DNA of 64,000 bases from Myxococcales bacterium. Lineage in GTDB: Bacteria; Myxococcota_A; UBA796; GCA-2862545. Positions 27,346 through 36,404 of this stretch are shown in pieces. The position numbers and the translations under genes are program-made. Positions within the stretch are counted from its first letter, which is position 1; the number at the start of each line of letters is the position of its first letter. The stretch covers positions 1 through 64,000 of the forward strand of contig JAHQVJ010000093.1 in NCBI GenBank assembly GCA_019634415.1. Reading direction: 5' to 3'. Under the pieces are notes generated by a model. That model did no database searches and was not told the origin of the DNA. It saw only the letters and a list, made by a program, of their open reading frames with translations.

Positions 27346-28137
27346 ATGGCATCCTCTCACAGCCTGCTCGACCCACGGCGGGCCTACGAGGCACTGCGCG
27401 ACCAGCTCGGCAGCATCCGCGGCGTTTATCTCGCCTCCGATCGGGTCCGACGTCGTGACGACGCAGGCCACAAGCGTGATCTGGTGGTGCTCCTCCATGG
27501 GTTCTTCCAGACCCGCAACATCTGGGAGGTGATGGAGGACCGACTCCGCCACGACGGCTTCTCGGTCTTGTCCTTCAACCTGTCGGGCGCACTGTGGCGA
27601 TTCAACACTCAGCCCGTCGACACCTCGGCCCGCACCATCGCCGACAAGATCGAGGGACTGGCGGAGCGGCACGGATTCTCGCAGTTCCACCTGCTGGGCC
27701 ACAGCAAGGGCGGACTCATCGCTCGCCGCTACGTGCAGCACTACGGCGGGGATCGTCGCTGCAAGTCCGTGGTGACCCTGGGCACGCCGCACCACGGCAC
27801 CCCCACCGCCGTGCTCGGTGTCGCTCTGATGGGGGTGGCCGCACTGTCGACCTCGGCGCGCGACCTCCTCCCGGGCTCGAGCGTGGTGCGGGCCATCGGG
27901 CGAGATTCTTTCCCGCCTCACATCCCGATGACGTCGGTCTACTCTCGGTCGGACATCGTCTGTCCGTATTGGTCGAGCCAGCTGCGCCCCCGTCCCGGCC
28001 AGGAGAGCCACATGGAGAACGTGGAGGTGCCGGGCAAAGGTCACTCCCAGCTCGTGTGGGATGCGGGTGTGTACAGGGTGGTGCGCAGCCGATTGGAGCG
28101 CGCGAACGACATTTGGCAGGAACGCGCGGCGCGTTAA
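27346..28137 (+). CDS. Alpha/beta-hydrolase, PGAP1/lipase-like esterase
   Basis: 263 aa. The nucleophile elbow [10 protein letters not shown] is at ~119-128, the oxyanion region is [14 protein letters not shown], and [14 protein letters not shown] is a hallmark of lipases and PGAP1-like esterases. The acid is likely in VYSRSDIV and the His in GKGHSQL. A soluble cytoplasmic enzyme is predicted as no signal is seen. The ATG has no ribosome site, and TAGGCT ends six bases upstream, so a leaderless message is possible; alternatively it is coupled to the preceding gene. Confidence 0.8.
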   Translation: MASSHSLLDPRRAYEALRDQLGSIRGVYLASDRVRRRDDAGHKRDLVVLLHGFFQTRNIWEVMEDRLRHDGFSVLSFNLSGALWRFNTQPVDTSARTIADKIEGLAERHGFSQFHLLGHSKGGLIARRYVQHYGGDRRCKSVVTLGTPHHGTPTAVLGVALMGVAALSTSARDLLPGSSVVRAIGRDSFPPHIPMTSVYSRSDIVCPYWSSQLRPRPGQESHMENVEVPGKGHSQLVWDAGVYRVVRSRLERANDIWQERAAR

Positions 28138-28159
28138 GTCCGCCGGCCGGAGGCAGGGA

Positions 28160-29161
28160 ATGGACGCGTATCGCCGCGCTGGAGTCGACATCGCGGCTGG
28201 AGAGGCCTTGGTGGACCGCATCAAGGGCGCCGCCACTCGCACCCACCGACCTGGGGTGATGGGCGGGCTGGGGGGCTTCGGCGGGCTGTTCTCCCTCGCC
28301 GGCTACACCGATCCCGTGTTGGTGTCGGGCACCGACGGCGTGGGCACCAAGCTGCTCGTCGCCCAGCAGCTCGGACGCCACGACACCGTCGGGATCGACC
28401 TGGTGGCCATGTGCGTGAACGACGTGGTGGTCTCGGGCGCCGAGCCGCTCTTCTTCTTGGATTACTTCGCCACGGGTGCGCTGGACGTGGACGCCGCCGC
28501 CGAGGTGGTGGAGGGCATCGCCCGTGGCTGCGAGCTGGCGGGATGCGCCCTACTCGGTGGCGAGACGGCCGAGATGCCTGGCATGTACGGCCCCGGCCAC
28601 TACGATCTGGCCGGCTTCTGCGTGGGCGTGGTGGAGCGCGACCAGCTGATGGATCCGACCTCGGTGAGTGTGGGCGACGCCCTGGTGGGGCTTCCCTCCA
28701 GCGGCCTGCACAGCAACGGCTTCTCCCTGGTGCGGCAGGTGTTGCTGGAGTCGGGCGCGCACGACCTGGACTCGGATCCGGCCGAGCTGGGCCACTCGCT
28801 GGGCGACGAGCTGATGCTACCCACCCGGATCTACGTGCGTGACGTGCTCGATCTGCGACAGCGCTTCGAGGTGCGGGCCATGGCGCACATCACGGGGGGC
28901 GGCCTGCCGGGCAACGTGGCACGCGTGCTGCCCGACGGGTGCGGCGCGGAGCTGTGGCGTGGCAGCTGGCCGGTCCCCGACATCTTCGCGCTGCTCGCCA
29001 CCACGGGCTCGCTGTCGGAGGCCGACATGACCGAGACCTTCAACTGTGGGATCGGGATGGTGCTGGTGGTACCACAGCCCCTCGCCGAGGAGGTGGCCGC
29101 TGCCGCCGAGGGTCACGTGATCGGTCGCGTGATCGAGGGCGACGGGGTCTCCTTCACATGA
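28160..29161 (+). CDS. purM: Phosphoribosylformylglycinamidine cyclo-ligase
   Basis: 333 aa. Catalyses step 5 of purine synthesis (FGAM to AIR with ATP). Signature motifs: [67 protein letters not shown], and [21 protein letters not shown] precedes the ATG. The stop overlaps purN in ATGA, so the two purine enzymes are translationally coupled. No anomaly. Confidence 0.97.
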   Translation: MDAYRRAGVDIAAGEALVDRIKGAATRTHRPGVMGGLGGFGGLFSLAGYTDPVLVSGTDGVGTKLLVAQQLGRHDTVGIDLVAMCVNDVVVSGAEPLFFLDYFATGALDVDAAAEVVEGIARGCELAGCALLGGETAEMPGMYGPGHYDLAGFCVGVVERDQLMDPTSVSVGDALVGLPSSGLHSNGFSLVRQVLLESGAHDLDSDPAELGHSLGDELMLPTRIYVRDVLDLRQRFEVRAMAHITGGGLPGNVARVLPDGCGAELWRGSWPVPDIFALLATTGSLSEADMTETFNCGIGMVLVVPQPLAEEVAAAAEGHVIGRVIEGDGVSFT

Positions 29162-29817
29162 CGCCCACGGACCGCGTGCGGGTGGGCGTGCTCGCCAGCG
29201 GTGGCGGCACGAACCTGCAGGCTCTCATCGACGCCACCGCCGATCCGAGCCACCCCGCCGAGCTGGTGGTGGTGGGCGCGGATCGCCACAAGGCCCATGC
29301 CCTGCAGCGCGCTCGGGACGCCTCCATCGGCACCTTCGTGGTGCTCAAGCGAGACCACCCGGACCGCGCGTCGTTCGATCGAGCCATCGTGGAGCAGCTA
29401 CAGGCCCATGGCGTGCAGTGGGTGTGCTGTGCCGGCTTCATGAAGGTGGCTGGCCCCCCTCTGCTCGAGGCCTTCCCACAGCGGATCTTGAACATCCACC
29501 CCACCCTCCTCCCTGCGTTTCCGGGTCTGCGCCCCCACGAGCAGGTGATCGAGGCTGGCGTCCGCGTCTCGGGATGCACCGTGCACATCTGCGACGAGGG
29601 CACCGACACGGGGCCCATCGTGGCTCAGGCGGTCGTGCCGGTGCTGCCCGACGACGACGTGCAGCAGCTGCAGGCGCGGGTGCTTCGCATGGAGCATCGC
29701 CTGTACCCGATGGTGCTGCGCTGGGCGGCCGAGGGCCGCCTACAGGTTCGGGATCGCACCGCGACGGTCCATTTGCGGAACGGTGAGTCCACCACGCTGT
29801 TCGGCACCGACGTTTAA
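29158..29817 (+). CDS. purN: Phosphoribosylglycinamide formyltransferase
   Basis: 219 aa. Transfers formyl from 10-formyltetrahydrofolate to GAR (purine step 3). Motifs: [15 protein letters not shown] near the start, the folate site [18 protein letters not shown] with catalytic Asn and His, and [19 protein letters not shown] with the catalytic Asp. Coupled to purM through ATGA. The TAA stop is inside a 12-base palindrome. Confidence 0.97.
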   Translation: MTPTDRVRVGVLASGGGTNLQALIDATADPSHPAELVVVGADRHKAHALQRARDASIGTFVVLKRDHPDRASFDRAIVEQLQAHGVQWVCCAGFMKVAGPPLLEAFPQRILNIHPTLLPAFPGLRPHEQVIEAGVRVSGCTVHICDEGTDTGPIVAQAVVPVLPDDDVQQLQARVLRMEHRLYPMVLRWAAEGRLQVRDRTATVHLRNGESTTLFGTDV

Positions 29818-29825
29818 GCGCTTAA
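29814..29825. promoter_or_regulatory. 12-base perfect palindrome at the end of purN
   Basis: TTAAGCGCTTAA is a perfect palindrome spanning the purN stop codon. Without a loop or T-run it is not a good terminator; it looks like a protein-binding operator. A second palindrome, CCACTAGTGG, lies at 29885-29894 before yceI. Function inferred only from symmetry. Confidence 0.35.
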
Positions 29826-29940
29826 TCGTCGCGTTCCCGTGCTCCAGGCCGCACGGACCCGGCTCGCACTGGGGACTGCTGTGGCCACTAGTGGGTTGCA
29901 GGGGCATGCTACAGACCATTCACGCGTTCAGGGAGTCCCG

Positions 29941-30486
29941 ATGACCGCCAGTCGCATCGTCCTGCTCACCAGCTTGCTGCTGGCCTCGGCGCCCGCCTTG
30001 GCCGGCTTGACCATCGAGGGCAAGCCCAAGGTGGTGTTCCACGCCGAGGGCTCCCCAGGGGTGCTGACCTTCGACGGTGTCACCAAGCAGATCAACCTCG
30101 CGGACGACGGCGCCAACCTCGTCTTCACCGTTCCCATCGACACCGTTCAGACCGGCATCGAGCTGCGCGACGACCACATGCGCCGGAACTACGTGCAGAC
30201 CGACCAGTTCCCCAACGTCACGCTCACCCTGCCGCGCGGCGAGATCACCTGGCCCGAGTCGGGCGACACCGAGGGCAGCGTCACGGGGACCTTCAACGCC
30301 CACGGCGTGGACCGGCTCGTTCAGGTCGCCTACACCATCAAGAAGACGAAGACGGGGATGCGGGTGAAGGCCACCTTCCCGTTCAACACCTCCGACCACG
30401 GCATCGAGATCCCCTCGTACCTCGGCGTGACCATCAAGCCCGACATGACGGCGGACGTCACCGTGGACCTCGTGGACGCAGGCTGA
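29941..30486 (+). CDS. YceI-family periplasmic protein
   Basis: 181 aa. A cleavable signal peptide (~1-21, ending APALAG) is followed by a single YceI domain, a lipocalin-like barrel that binds isoprenoid-type ligands: VVFHAEGSPGVLTFDGVT, TVPIDTVQTGIELRDDHMRRNYVQTDQFPNV, GTFNAHGVDRLVQV and HGIEIPSYLGVTIKPDM. GGGAG lies ahead of the ATG. It begins a tight set of three envelope genes; the next two carry heme. Confidence 0.85.
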   Translation: MTASRIVLLTSLLLASAPALAGLTIEGKPKVVFHAEGSPGVLTFDGVTKQINLADDGANLVFTVPIDTVQTGIELRDDHMRRNYVQTDQFPNVTLTLPRGEITWPESGDTEGSVTGTFNAHGVDRLVQVAYTIKKTKTGMRVKATFPFNTSDHGIEIPSYLGVTIKPDMTADVTVDLVDAG

Positions 30487-30490
30487 TCGA

Positions 30491-31684
30491 ATGACATCGG
30501 ACCGCACCCTGCGATGGCTCTTGGTCGTCGCCGTCGCCGTCGCGTTGGGTCTTCCCGGTGAGGCCGCCGCCTATCCGTGGATGATCCAGCACCAGTACAC
30601 CACCTGCAGCCAATGCCACGTGGATCCGTCCGGCGGCTCGGCCATGACGCCCTACGGCCGCGCCCAGACCGAGGTGCTCCTGCGCAGCCGCTACGGCGAG
30701 GACGTCGGTGAGCCTGGCCCCATCAAGGACTTCCTCTTCGGTGCCGTTCCCCTTCCCGACACAGTCATCGCCCAAGCCGACATCCGCAGCCTGCTGATCC
30801 CGCAGCCCGGAGACTTCCGCGCCATCTTGATGCAAGCCGATCTCCGCGGCGGCGTGCAGACGGACCGTGTGGTGGCCTACGCGAGCGCTGGCGTCGTGAG
30901 CGACGGCGCCCGAGGTGCCCGGATCCTCTCCACGGAGGGCCGCGACAACGAGTTCATCACGCCGGTGCTGCGAGACTACTGGGTGGGGATCACACCGCGC
31001 AACGGACTGTTGATCCGGGCAGGTCGCATGAACCTGCCGTTCGGGATCCGCACCGATCAGCACATCCTGTTCACCCGAGCCGTCACCCGAACCACCACCA
31101 ACGACGACCAGCAACTGGGCTTGGCCGTGGCCTACGAGGCTCGCCGCTGGCGAGCCGAGCTGATGGGGATCGCAGGCAACCTCCACGTGGCTCCCGATCG
31201 CTTCCGCGAGCGTGGCTACTCAGGCACCTTCGCGTATGCCCTGAGCAACCGGGCCGAGCTGGGGCTGTCGTCGCTGGTCACCTCGTCGGGGGCCGACGTG
31301 GACACCCTGCTCCCCACCACCCGCCAGGCCCACGGGGTGTTCAGTCGGGTCTCTCCGGTGTCGAAGGTGGCCCTGTTGGGCGAGGCCGATCTACTGCTGA
31401 CCCACGCTGGTGAAGGCACCCGCACCACGGCGGTGGGGGGCGTGCTGGACGTGCACGCCGACATCGAGGCGGTCCAGGGCCTGCACATCAAGGCGGGCGG
31501 CGAGTTCTGCGATCCCGCCTGGTCCGACGACGAGGCCTCGGCCACCGGGCGAGGCTGGGCAGCGCTCCAGTGGTTCTTCGCCCCCCACGTCAACCTCCGC
31601 ATCGACATGATGGGAGGTCCCATCAACTGCCTGCCAGATACCCTTCGCCCCACCGGCTTCGCCCAGCTCCACGTATTTCTGTAG
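30491..31684 (+). CDS. Mono-heme c-type cytochrome fused to outer-membrane beta-barrel
   Basis: 397 aa. A signal peptide (~1-27, AAAYP) is followed by one heme site, TCSQCHVDPSGG (CxxCH, ~39-43). The remaining ~330 residues have alternating amphipathic strands (DYWVGITPRNGLLIRAGRMNLPFGIR, YSGTFAYALSNRAELGLSSLV) and end AQLHVFL with a terminal aromatic pattern, as expected for an outer-membrane porin. An electron-conduit or heme-dependent porin is possible. It starts 4 bases after the YceI gene and is followed 9 bases later by another CxxCH gene. Confidence 0.7.
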   Translation: MTSDRTLRWLLVVAVAVALGLPGEAAAYPWMIQHQYTTCSQCHVDPSGGSAMTPYGRAQTEVLLRSRYGEDVGEPGPIKDFLFGAVPLPDTVIAQADIRSLLIPQPGDFRAILMQADLRGGVQTDRVVAYASAGVVSDGARGARILSTEGRDNEFITPVLRDYWVGITPRNGLLIRAGRMNLPFGIRTDQHILFTRAVTRTTTNDDQQLGLAVAYEARRWRAELMGIAGNLHVAPDRFRERGYSGTFAYALSNRAELGLSSLVTSSGADVDTLLPTTRQAHGVFSRVSPVSKVALLGEADLLLTHAGEGTRTTAVGGVLDVHADIEAVQGLHIKAGGEFCDPAWSDDEASATGRGWAALQWFFAPHVNLRIDMMGGPINCLPDTLRPTGFAQLHVFL

Positions 31685-31693
31685 GGAGATCAC

Positions 31694-32113
31694 GTGATTG
31701 TCGCCTTGCTCGCCTCCGCCGCGATCGCCTCCCCCAACTTTCCGTCACAGCTGGCCACCCTGACCGACGCGAGCTGCACCCCCACCTGCACTGCGTGCCA
31801 CGACACCCTGGCGGGGGGCTCGGGCACGGTGATCCAGCCCTTTGGGGAGGCCCTCGTGGATCGTGGGCTCACCTCGAGCACCGACACGCTGGCACCCGCC
31901 CTCGAGGCCCTCGAGCTGGACGAGGTGGACAGCGACTCGGACGGCACGCTCGACGTGGACGCCATCACCGCTGGCCTGGATCCGAACGACGGCACTGGCG
32001 TGTGTGATGCGGACGGTCCCGTCTACGGTTGCCTGTCCCACAGCGGCTGGCCCCCAGGCGCATGGCTGGCCACGCTCACCCTGCTCGGGCTCCGCTCACG
32101 CCGCAGCGCCTGA
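31694..32113 (+). CDS. Small mono-heme protein with MYXO-CTERM-like tail
   Basis: 139 aa from GTG, supported by GGGAG. Signal peptide ~1-13, one heme site CTACH, a central Asp/Ser-rich calcium-site-like stretch (DSDSDGTLDVD), and a tail with GC, a short hydrophobic helix and RSRR at the C-terminus. The tail matches the layout of the MYXO-CTERM surface-sorting signal of myxobacteria. It is probably secreted, and may be the electron partner of the heme-barrel protein just upstream. Tail call by eye only. Confidence 0.65.
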   Translation: MIVALLASAAIASPNFPSQLATLTDASCTPTCTACHDTLAGGSGTVIQPFGEALVDRGLTSSTDTLAPALEALELDEVDSDSDGTLDVDAITAGLDPNDGTGVCDADGPVYGCLSHSGWPPGAWLATLTLLGLRSRRSA

Positions 32114-32116
32114 GCT

Positions 32117-34303
32117 TCACCCGACGGTGCGGTGAACCGCTTCGACGCCGGGCAGCTTCTCGATGTTGCGCACCAGTCGGGTGAGCTCGTGCACGTCGCG
32201 CAGGCTCAGCTCGAGGATGACGGAGGCAGGCACGGTCCCCTCCTCCGTGGTGGCCTCGGCCCGGTTGATGTTGACCCCCACCTGCTCGCAGATCTTGGTG
32301 ATGTTGGCCAGCATGCCCGGACGGTTGGAGCAGAAGATCCGGATCTCACCGGTGTGCTTCACCTGAGCCTGATCGTCCCACTCCACGGGGATCCGCCGCT
32401 CTGGATCCATCGTGGACAGCTGCTCGCAGCCGGACCGATGCACCGTGATTCCTCGCCCTCGGGTGATGAAGCCCACGACGGACTCGCCGGGCAAGGGACT
32501 GCAGCATCGGGCGAACGCGACCAACAGACCATCCTCGCCGCTGATGAGCACGGGACTGGTCGTGGGGCGCCGGAAGCGGTTGAACAACGTGGACAGGGCA
32601 TTCTGACGGGCCTCGTCCTGGATGGCCTGCCAGGTGCCCTCGGGCAGCAGATCGGCGACCAGCCGCCCCAGCACCACCTGGCCTCGAGCCACCTCCACGA
32701 ACAGGGCCTCGATCTCCTTGTGGCCCCGAGCCTTCAGGCACTCCTTCAGGCGCCCCTCGAGCTTCACGCGAGCGAGGTCCCAGCCATGCTTGCGCAGCTC
32801 CGCGTCGAGCATGTGGCGCCCGAGGCGGGCCCCGAGCTCCTGCTCCTCGTCGCGCAGGTACTTGCGGATCTTCTGGATGGCACGACCGGTCCGCGCCACC
32901 TCGAGCCAGTCACGGTTCGGCCGCTGCTGCTCGGAGGTGAGCACCTCGATGGAGTCACCAGACTGCAGGACATAGCGCAGCGGCACCTGCTTGCCGTTGA
33001 CCCGAGCACCGGTGCAGTGGTTGCCGACCTCGGTGTGCACGGCGTAGGCGAAGTCGAGGGCGGTGGCGCCCATGGGAAACCGCTTCACGTCTCCCATCGG
33101 GGTGAAGACGAACACCTCGTCGGCGTAGAACTCGACCTTGACCGCTTCCATGAAGTCGGCAGCGTTGTGAGAGTCCTGCACGGACTCGAACAGCTCTCGG
33201 ATCTTGCTGATCCGCAGCACGTCGTCTGGCGACAGCGCGAGGTGGCCCTCTTTGTAGCGCCAGTGCGCAGCGATGCCTTCCTCGGCGATCCGGTCCATGT
33301 CGTGGGTGCGGAACTGGATCTCCACCCGCCGATCCTCGGGGCCGCAGACGGTGGTGTGCAGCGACTGGTACCCGTTGGGCTTGGGCCTGGCGATGTAGTC
33401 CTTGATGCGGTCGGGCACCGGCGGCATGTTCGCGTGGACCAGGCCCAAGGCGGCGTAGCACGTGCCGAGGTCGTCTACCAGGACGCGAAAGGCCAACAGA
33501 TCGGGCACCTCCGAGACCTGGATGCCTCGGTTCACCATCTTGCGGTAGATGCTCGCCGACTCCTTGGCCCGCCCCGTGACCTTGCAGGACACGCCGTGGC
33601 CCTCCAGGTGGCCGCGGATGGTCTCGATCACGGTCTGGGTGTACCGCTCGCGATCGGACTGTGTCTCCTCGAGGTAGTCGAGGATCTCCCCGCGCGCCTC
33701 GGGATGCAGCGCCCCGAAGCAGAGATCCTCGAGTTTGGCCTTCAGCCGCGACAAGCCCAGCCGGTTGGCGATGGGGACGTAGATGTCCATCGTCTCGGTG
33801 GCGATCTGAATCCGCTTCGCTTCCTTGTGGTGCTGCAGCGTGCTCATGTTGTGCAGGCGGTCCGCCAGCTTCACCAGGATCACCCGAAGATCCCGGCTCA
33901 TGGCCAACATCATCTTGCGGAAGTTCTCCGCAGCGAGCTCCTCGCGAGACCGGAATCGCAGCTTTCCGATCTTGGTGACGCCATCCACCAAGTCGGTGAC
34001 CGTGGCGCCGATCTCGGCCCGCATCTCCTCCTTGGTGATGGGATTGTCTTCCAGCGCATCGTGCAACAACGCCGTGGCGATGGTCTCCACGTCCATCTGC
34101 AGATCGGCGAGGATCATCGCCACCGAGAGCGGATGCGTGAGGTAGGGCTCGCCGGACTTGCGCATCTGACCCGCGTGCGCACGCGCAGCCAGCAGATACG
34201 CCGTCATCACGGGTTGGAGATCTGCATCGGGCGAGTAGGCCTGGATGCGCTCCATGATGTCGGAGATGGTGGGCGACAAGGACAAAGCTCCAACGATAGA
34301 CAT
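32117..34303 (-). CDS. rel: Bifunctional (p)ppGpp synthetase/hydrolase (RSH)
   Basis: 728 aa from ATG 34303, preferred over ATG 34342 because AGGGTGG lies just upstream. Domains in order: HD hydrolase with LLHDALEDN, synthetase with RPKPNGYQSLHTTVCG, TGS (FVFTPMGDVKRFPMGATALDFAYAVH), helical region, and C-terminal ACT (~650-728). The synthetase motif is RIKD, the RxKD form of bifunctional Rel/SpoT rather than the ExDD of monofunctional RelA, and the HD residues are intact. It makes and destroys the stringent-response alarmone. No close paralogue in the window. Convergent with the small heme gene with 3 bases between stops. Confidence 0.95.
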   Translation of the reverse strand: MSIVGALSLSPTISDIMERIQAYSPDADLQPVMTAYLLAARAHAGQMRKSGEPYLTHPLSVAMILADLQMDVETIATALLHDALEDNPITKEEMRAEIGATVTDLVDGVTKIGKLRFRSREELAAENFRKMMLAMSRDLRVILVKLADRLHNMSTLQHHKEAKRIQIATETMDIYVPIANRLGLSRLKAKLEDLCFGALHPEARGEILDYLEETQSDRERYTQTVIETIRGHLEGHGVSCKVTGRAKESASIYRKMVNRGIQVSEVPDLLAFRVLVDDLGTCYAALGLVHANMPPVPDRIKDYIARPKPNGYQSLHTTVCGPEDRRVEIQFRTHDMDRIAEEGIAAHWRYKEGHLALSPDDVLRISKIRELFESVQDSHNAADFMEAVKVEFYADEVFVFTPMGDVKRFPMGATALDFAYAVHTEVGNHCTGARVNGKQVPLRYVLQSGDSIEVLTSEQQRPNRDWLEVARTGRAIQKIRKYLRDEEQELGARLGRHMLDAELRKHGWDLARVKLEGRLKECLKARGHKEIEALFVEVARGQVVLGRLVADLLPEGTWQAIQDEARQNALSTLFNRFRRPTTSPVLISGEDGLLVAFARCCSPLPGESVVGFITRGRGITVHRSGCEQLSTMDPERRIPVEWDDQAQVKHTGEIRIFCSNRPGMLANITKICEQVGVNINRAEATTEEGTVPASVILELSLRDVHELTRLVRNIEKLPGVEAVHRTVG

Positions 34304-34392
34304 ATCCACCCTGACCGACACTGGAATCACACTGGCGGACATTTTTCAACCGTCGGGGCGTTTCTTCGATAAAAGCTAGGTTATCACTCCAC

Positions 34393-34698
34393 TCAGATGG
34401 CAGCTTCGAGGTGTTCCAGGACCGCACGGGAGTGCGCGAGGAGATCCTCTCCGTCGTCGGTGCGAGCCAGCAGATGGCGCACCCAGCCAGCCGCTCGCCA
34501 GGCCCGATAGGCACCGCGAGCATTGCCCGTACGCCACAGTCGCTCTGCGAACAGCTCCTCCAGATCCGCCACGCGAGCGACGCGCCAGCTGTCTTCCCAG
34601 GAGGTCGATGCCTGTCGGTACACCTCGAAGCGGGCACGCTCCAGGAGTTGATCGGCCTCCGCACGGTCCGTGAGCACCGCCTCCCGTGCCCGGCTCAA
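34393..34698 (-). CDS. Hypothetical small helical protein (TTG start)
   Basis: 101 aa, rich in Ala, Arg, Leu and Glu, probably all helix; no domain recognised. TTG at 34698 is the first ATG, GTG or TTG in this frame after a stop near 34815; the upstream open stretch lacks standard starts. The intervening codons also encode a plausible peptide, so a non-standard start or extension is possible. It follows the response regulator on the same strand and precedes rel. Confidence 0.4.
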   Translation of the reverse strand: MSRAREAVLTDRAEADQLLERARFEVYRQASTSWEDSWRVARVADLEELFAERLWRTGNARGAYRAWRAAGWVRHLLARTDDGEDLLAHSRAVLEHLEAAI

Positions 34699-34774
34699 GG
34701 TGACGAGGGCTGGACGCGCCGCGTCGTCGGGTGCGTTCAGCGGCAGCGACCAGCGGAACAGCGGCCGGGGGATG

Positions 34775-35497
34775 TCAGGGTTCGAAGCGATAGCCCGTTC
34801 CGTGCACCGTCAGGATGTGGCGTGGGTGGCCGGGCACGTCCTCGATCTTCTTGCGGAGCTTGAGGATCTGGTTGTCCACGGTGCGGGTCGTGAGCGCTGC
34901 GGTGTAGCCCCAGACCTCTTGCAGCAGCTCGTCGCGACTCACGTCCCGACCCCGATGCGTGATCAGATAGGCGAGGGTCCCCGCCTCGTGTGTGGTGAGG
35001 TGGGACTCCTCCTCCCCCTTCCAGAGCACGCGCCGCCGCAGGTCCACCTTGACGTTCCCGAAGTGGAACACGTCGGGCGTTCGGGGCTCGGCCGACCGCT
35101 CGCGGAGCCTCGCCTTCACTCGCGCGATCATCTCCCGGACGGAGAAGGGCTTGGTGACGTAGTCGTCGGCCCCCATCTCCAAGCCCATCACGCGGTCGAT
35201 CTCGTCGGTCCGTGCGGTGAGCATGATCACTGGCACACCCGGGAACTCGGACTTCACGGTGCGCATCACCTGCAGCCCGTCCACGCCAGGTAGCATGATG
35301 TCACAGATCACCAGGTCGGGCGTGTGGTCGCGCACGGCGGCCAGCGCTGCCTCTCCCGTGTCCACGTGGCGCACGGTCATTCGCTCGTGCTCCAGCGCCG
35401 CCACGAGCCCCATGGCGATGGTGTTGTCGTCCTCCACCACGAGGACGTCGGTACCTGCCAGGTTGGGCTCCAAGGGCGCCTCCGGTTTTGTCGTCAT
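34775..35497 (-). CDS. OmpR/PhoB-family response regulator
   Basis: 240 aa. Receiver domain with acidic pocket VVEDD and phospho-acceptor Asp66 in LVICDIMLPGVDG, and Lys ~115 in DDYVTKPFS. The winged-helix output domain has RRRVLWKGEEESHLTTHEAGTLAYLITHRG, TVDNQILKLRKKIE and ends HGTGYRFEP, a family signature. The ATG at 35497 avoids an unlikely N-terminal extension of the longer frame. No histidine kinase is adjacent, so it is an orphan here. A tandem GTGCAA repeat lies upstream and could be a binding site. Confidence 0.9.
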   Translation of the reverse strand: MTTKPEAPLEPNLAGTDVLVVEDDNTIAMGLVAALEHERMTVRHVDTGEAALAAVRDHTPDLVICDIMLPGVDGLQVMRTVKSEFPGVPVIMLTARTDEIDRVMGLEMGADDYVTKPFSVREMIARVKARLRERSAEPRTPDVFHFGNVKVDLRRRVLWKGEEESHLTTHEAGTLAYLITHRGRDVSRDELLQEVWGYTAALTTRTVDNQILKLRKKIEDVPGHPRHILTVHGTGYRFEP

Positions 35498-35526
35498 CGA
35501 TTCAGGGCAACACGATAGATGCGGCT

Positions 35527-35538
35527 GTGCAAGTGCAA
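35527..35538. repeat. Tandem direct repeat upstream of the response regulator
   Basis: GTGCAA occurs twice with no gap (TTGCAC TTGCAC on the minus strand), 30 bases before the regulator start and 33 bases before the divergent hydrolase. OmpR-family proteins often bind tandem direct repeats, so autoregulation is conceivable. TATCGT at 35512-35517 on the minus strand could be the -10. Confidence 0.3.
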
Positions 35539-35570
35539 GGGAGCCGCAGCGTGGCCGACCGGTGGCCTTC

Positions 35571-36404
35571 ATGAACGAGTGGACGTACCACACCGGGCCG
35601 CGGGGGCTGCTGCTCCGCTGCTGTGAGTGGAACCCCGAGGCCCTGGGGCCATGCACGGTGATCCTGCACGGATTCCTCGAGCAAGGGGCAGCGTGGGACG
35701 CCGTGGCGCGTCGGCTGACCCGGCGGGTGGTCGCGCCCGACCAGCGCGGGCACGGCCGCTCCGGGCACGTCGGCGGCGGTGGCTTCTACCACTTCTGGGA
35801 CTACGTCTCCGACCTCGATGCCCTCGTGGAGCACCTGGGCGCCCCCATCCGATTGGTGGGCCACTCCATGGGGGGGACCGTCGCGTGCCTGTACGCGGGC
35901 ACCAGGCCGGAGGCTGTGGAGCGCCTGGTGCTGGTGGAGGGCCTGGGACCGCCCGACATGGCGGACACCGCGGTGGATCGGGCGCGGCGATTCCTGGCCG
36001 ATCGGCGCCGGGGCTCCTCCCATCGACCTCTCGCCGACGCTGCGGAGGGAGCCGCGCGCATGCGCGCCTTCAACCCGAACCTGGCCGAAGACGTCGCCCT
36101 CGGTCTCGCACGGCGCGCCACACGCCCCGCCGAGGAAGGCGTCACCTGGACCTGGGATGCACTGCATCGGGCGCGCTCCCCGGTGCCCTTCCAGGCGGAC
36201 CTCTTCCGCCGCTTCCTGGCGAACATCACGGCCCCCACCCTGCTGGTCCGTGGCGGTGTCTCCACCTTCGTCGTCGAAGACGAGGCCGACCGCGCCGCGG
36301 AGCTGACCGATGCCCGCTCCGTGGTGATCGACGGCGCGGGCCATCTGGTGCACCACGACTCCCCAGCGCAGCTGGCCCAGCTGATCGAGGAGCACTGCTC
36401 GTGA
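35571..36404 (+). CDS. Alpha/beta-hydrolase
   Basis: 277 aa. Nucleophile elbow VGHSMGGTV (~95-103), oxyanion motif ILHGFLEQGAAWD, QRGHGRSGH and the catalytic His in GAGHLVHHDSP. Broad substrate class (esterase, epoxide hydrolase or similar). No signal peptide, so cytoplasmic. No clear ribosome site. Its stop shares a base with the next ATG (TGATG), tying it to the two following genes. Confidence 0.85.
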   Translation: MNEWTYHTGPRGLLLRCCEWNPEALGPCTVILHGFLEQGAAWDAVARRLTRRVVAPDQRGHGRSGHVGGGGFYHFWDYVSDLDALVEHLGAPIRLVGHSMGGTVACLYAGTRPEAVERLVLVEGLGPPDMADTAVDRARRFLADRRRGSSHRPLADAAEGAARMRAFNPNLAEDVALGLARRATRPAEEGVTWTWDALHRARSPVPFQADLFRRFLANITAPTLLVRGGVSTFVVEDEADRAAELTDARSVVIDGAGHLVHHDSPAQLAQLIEEHCS

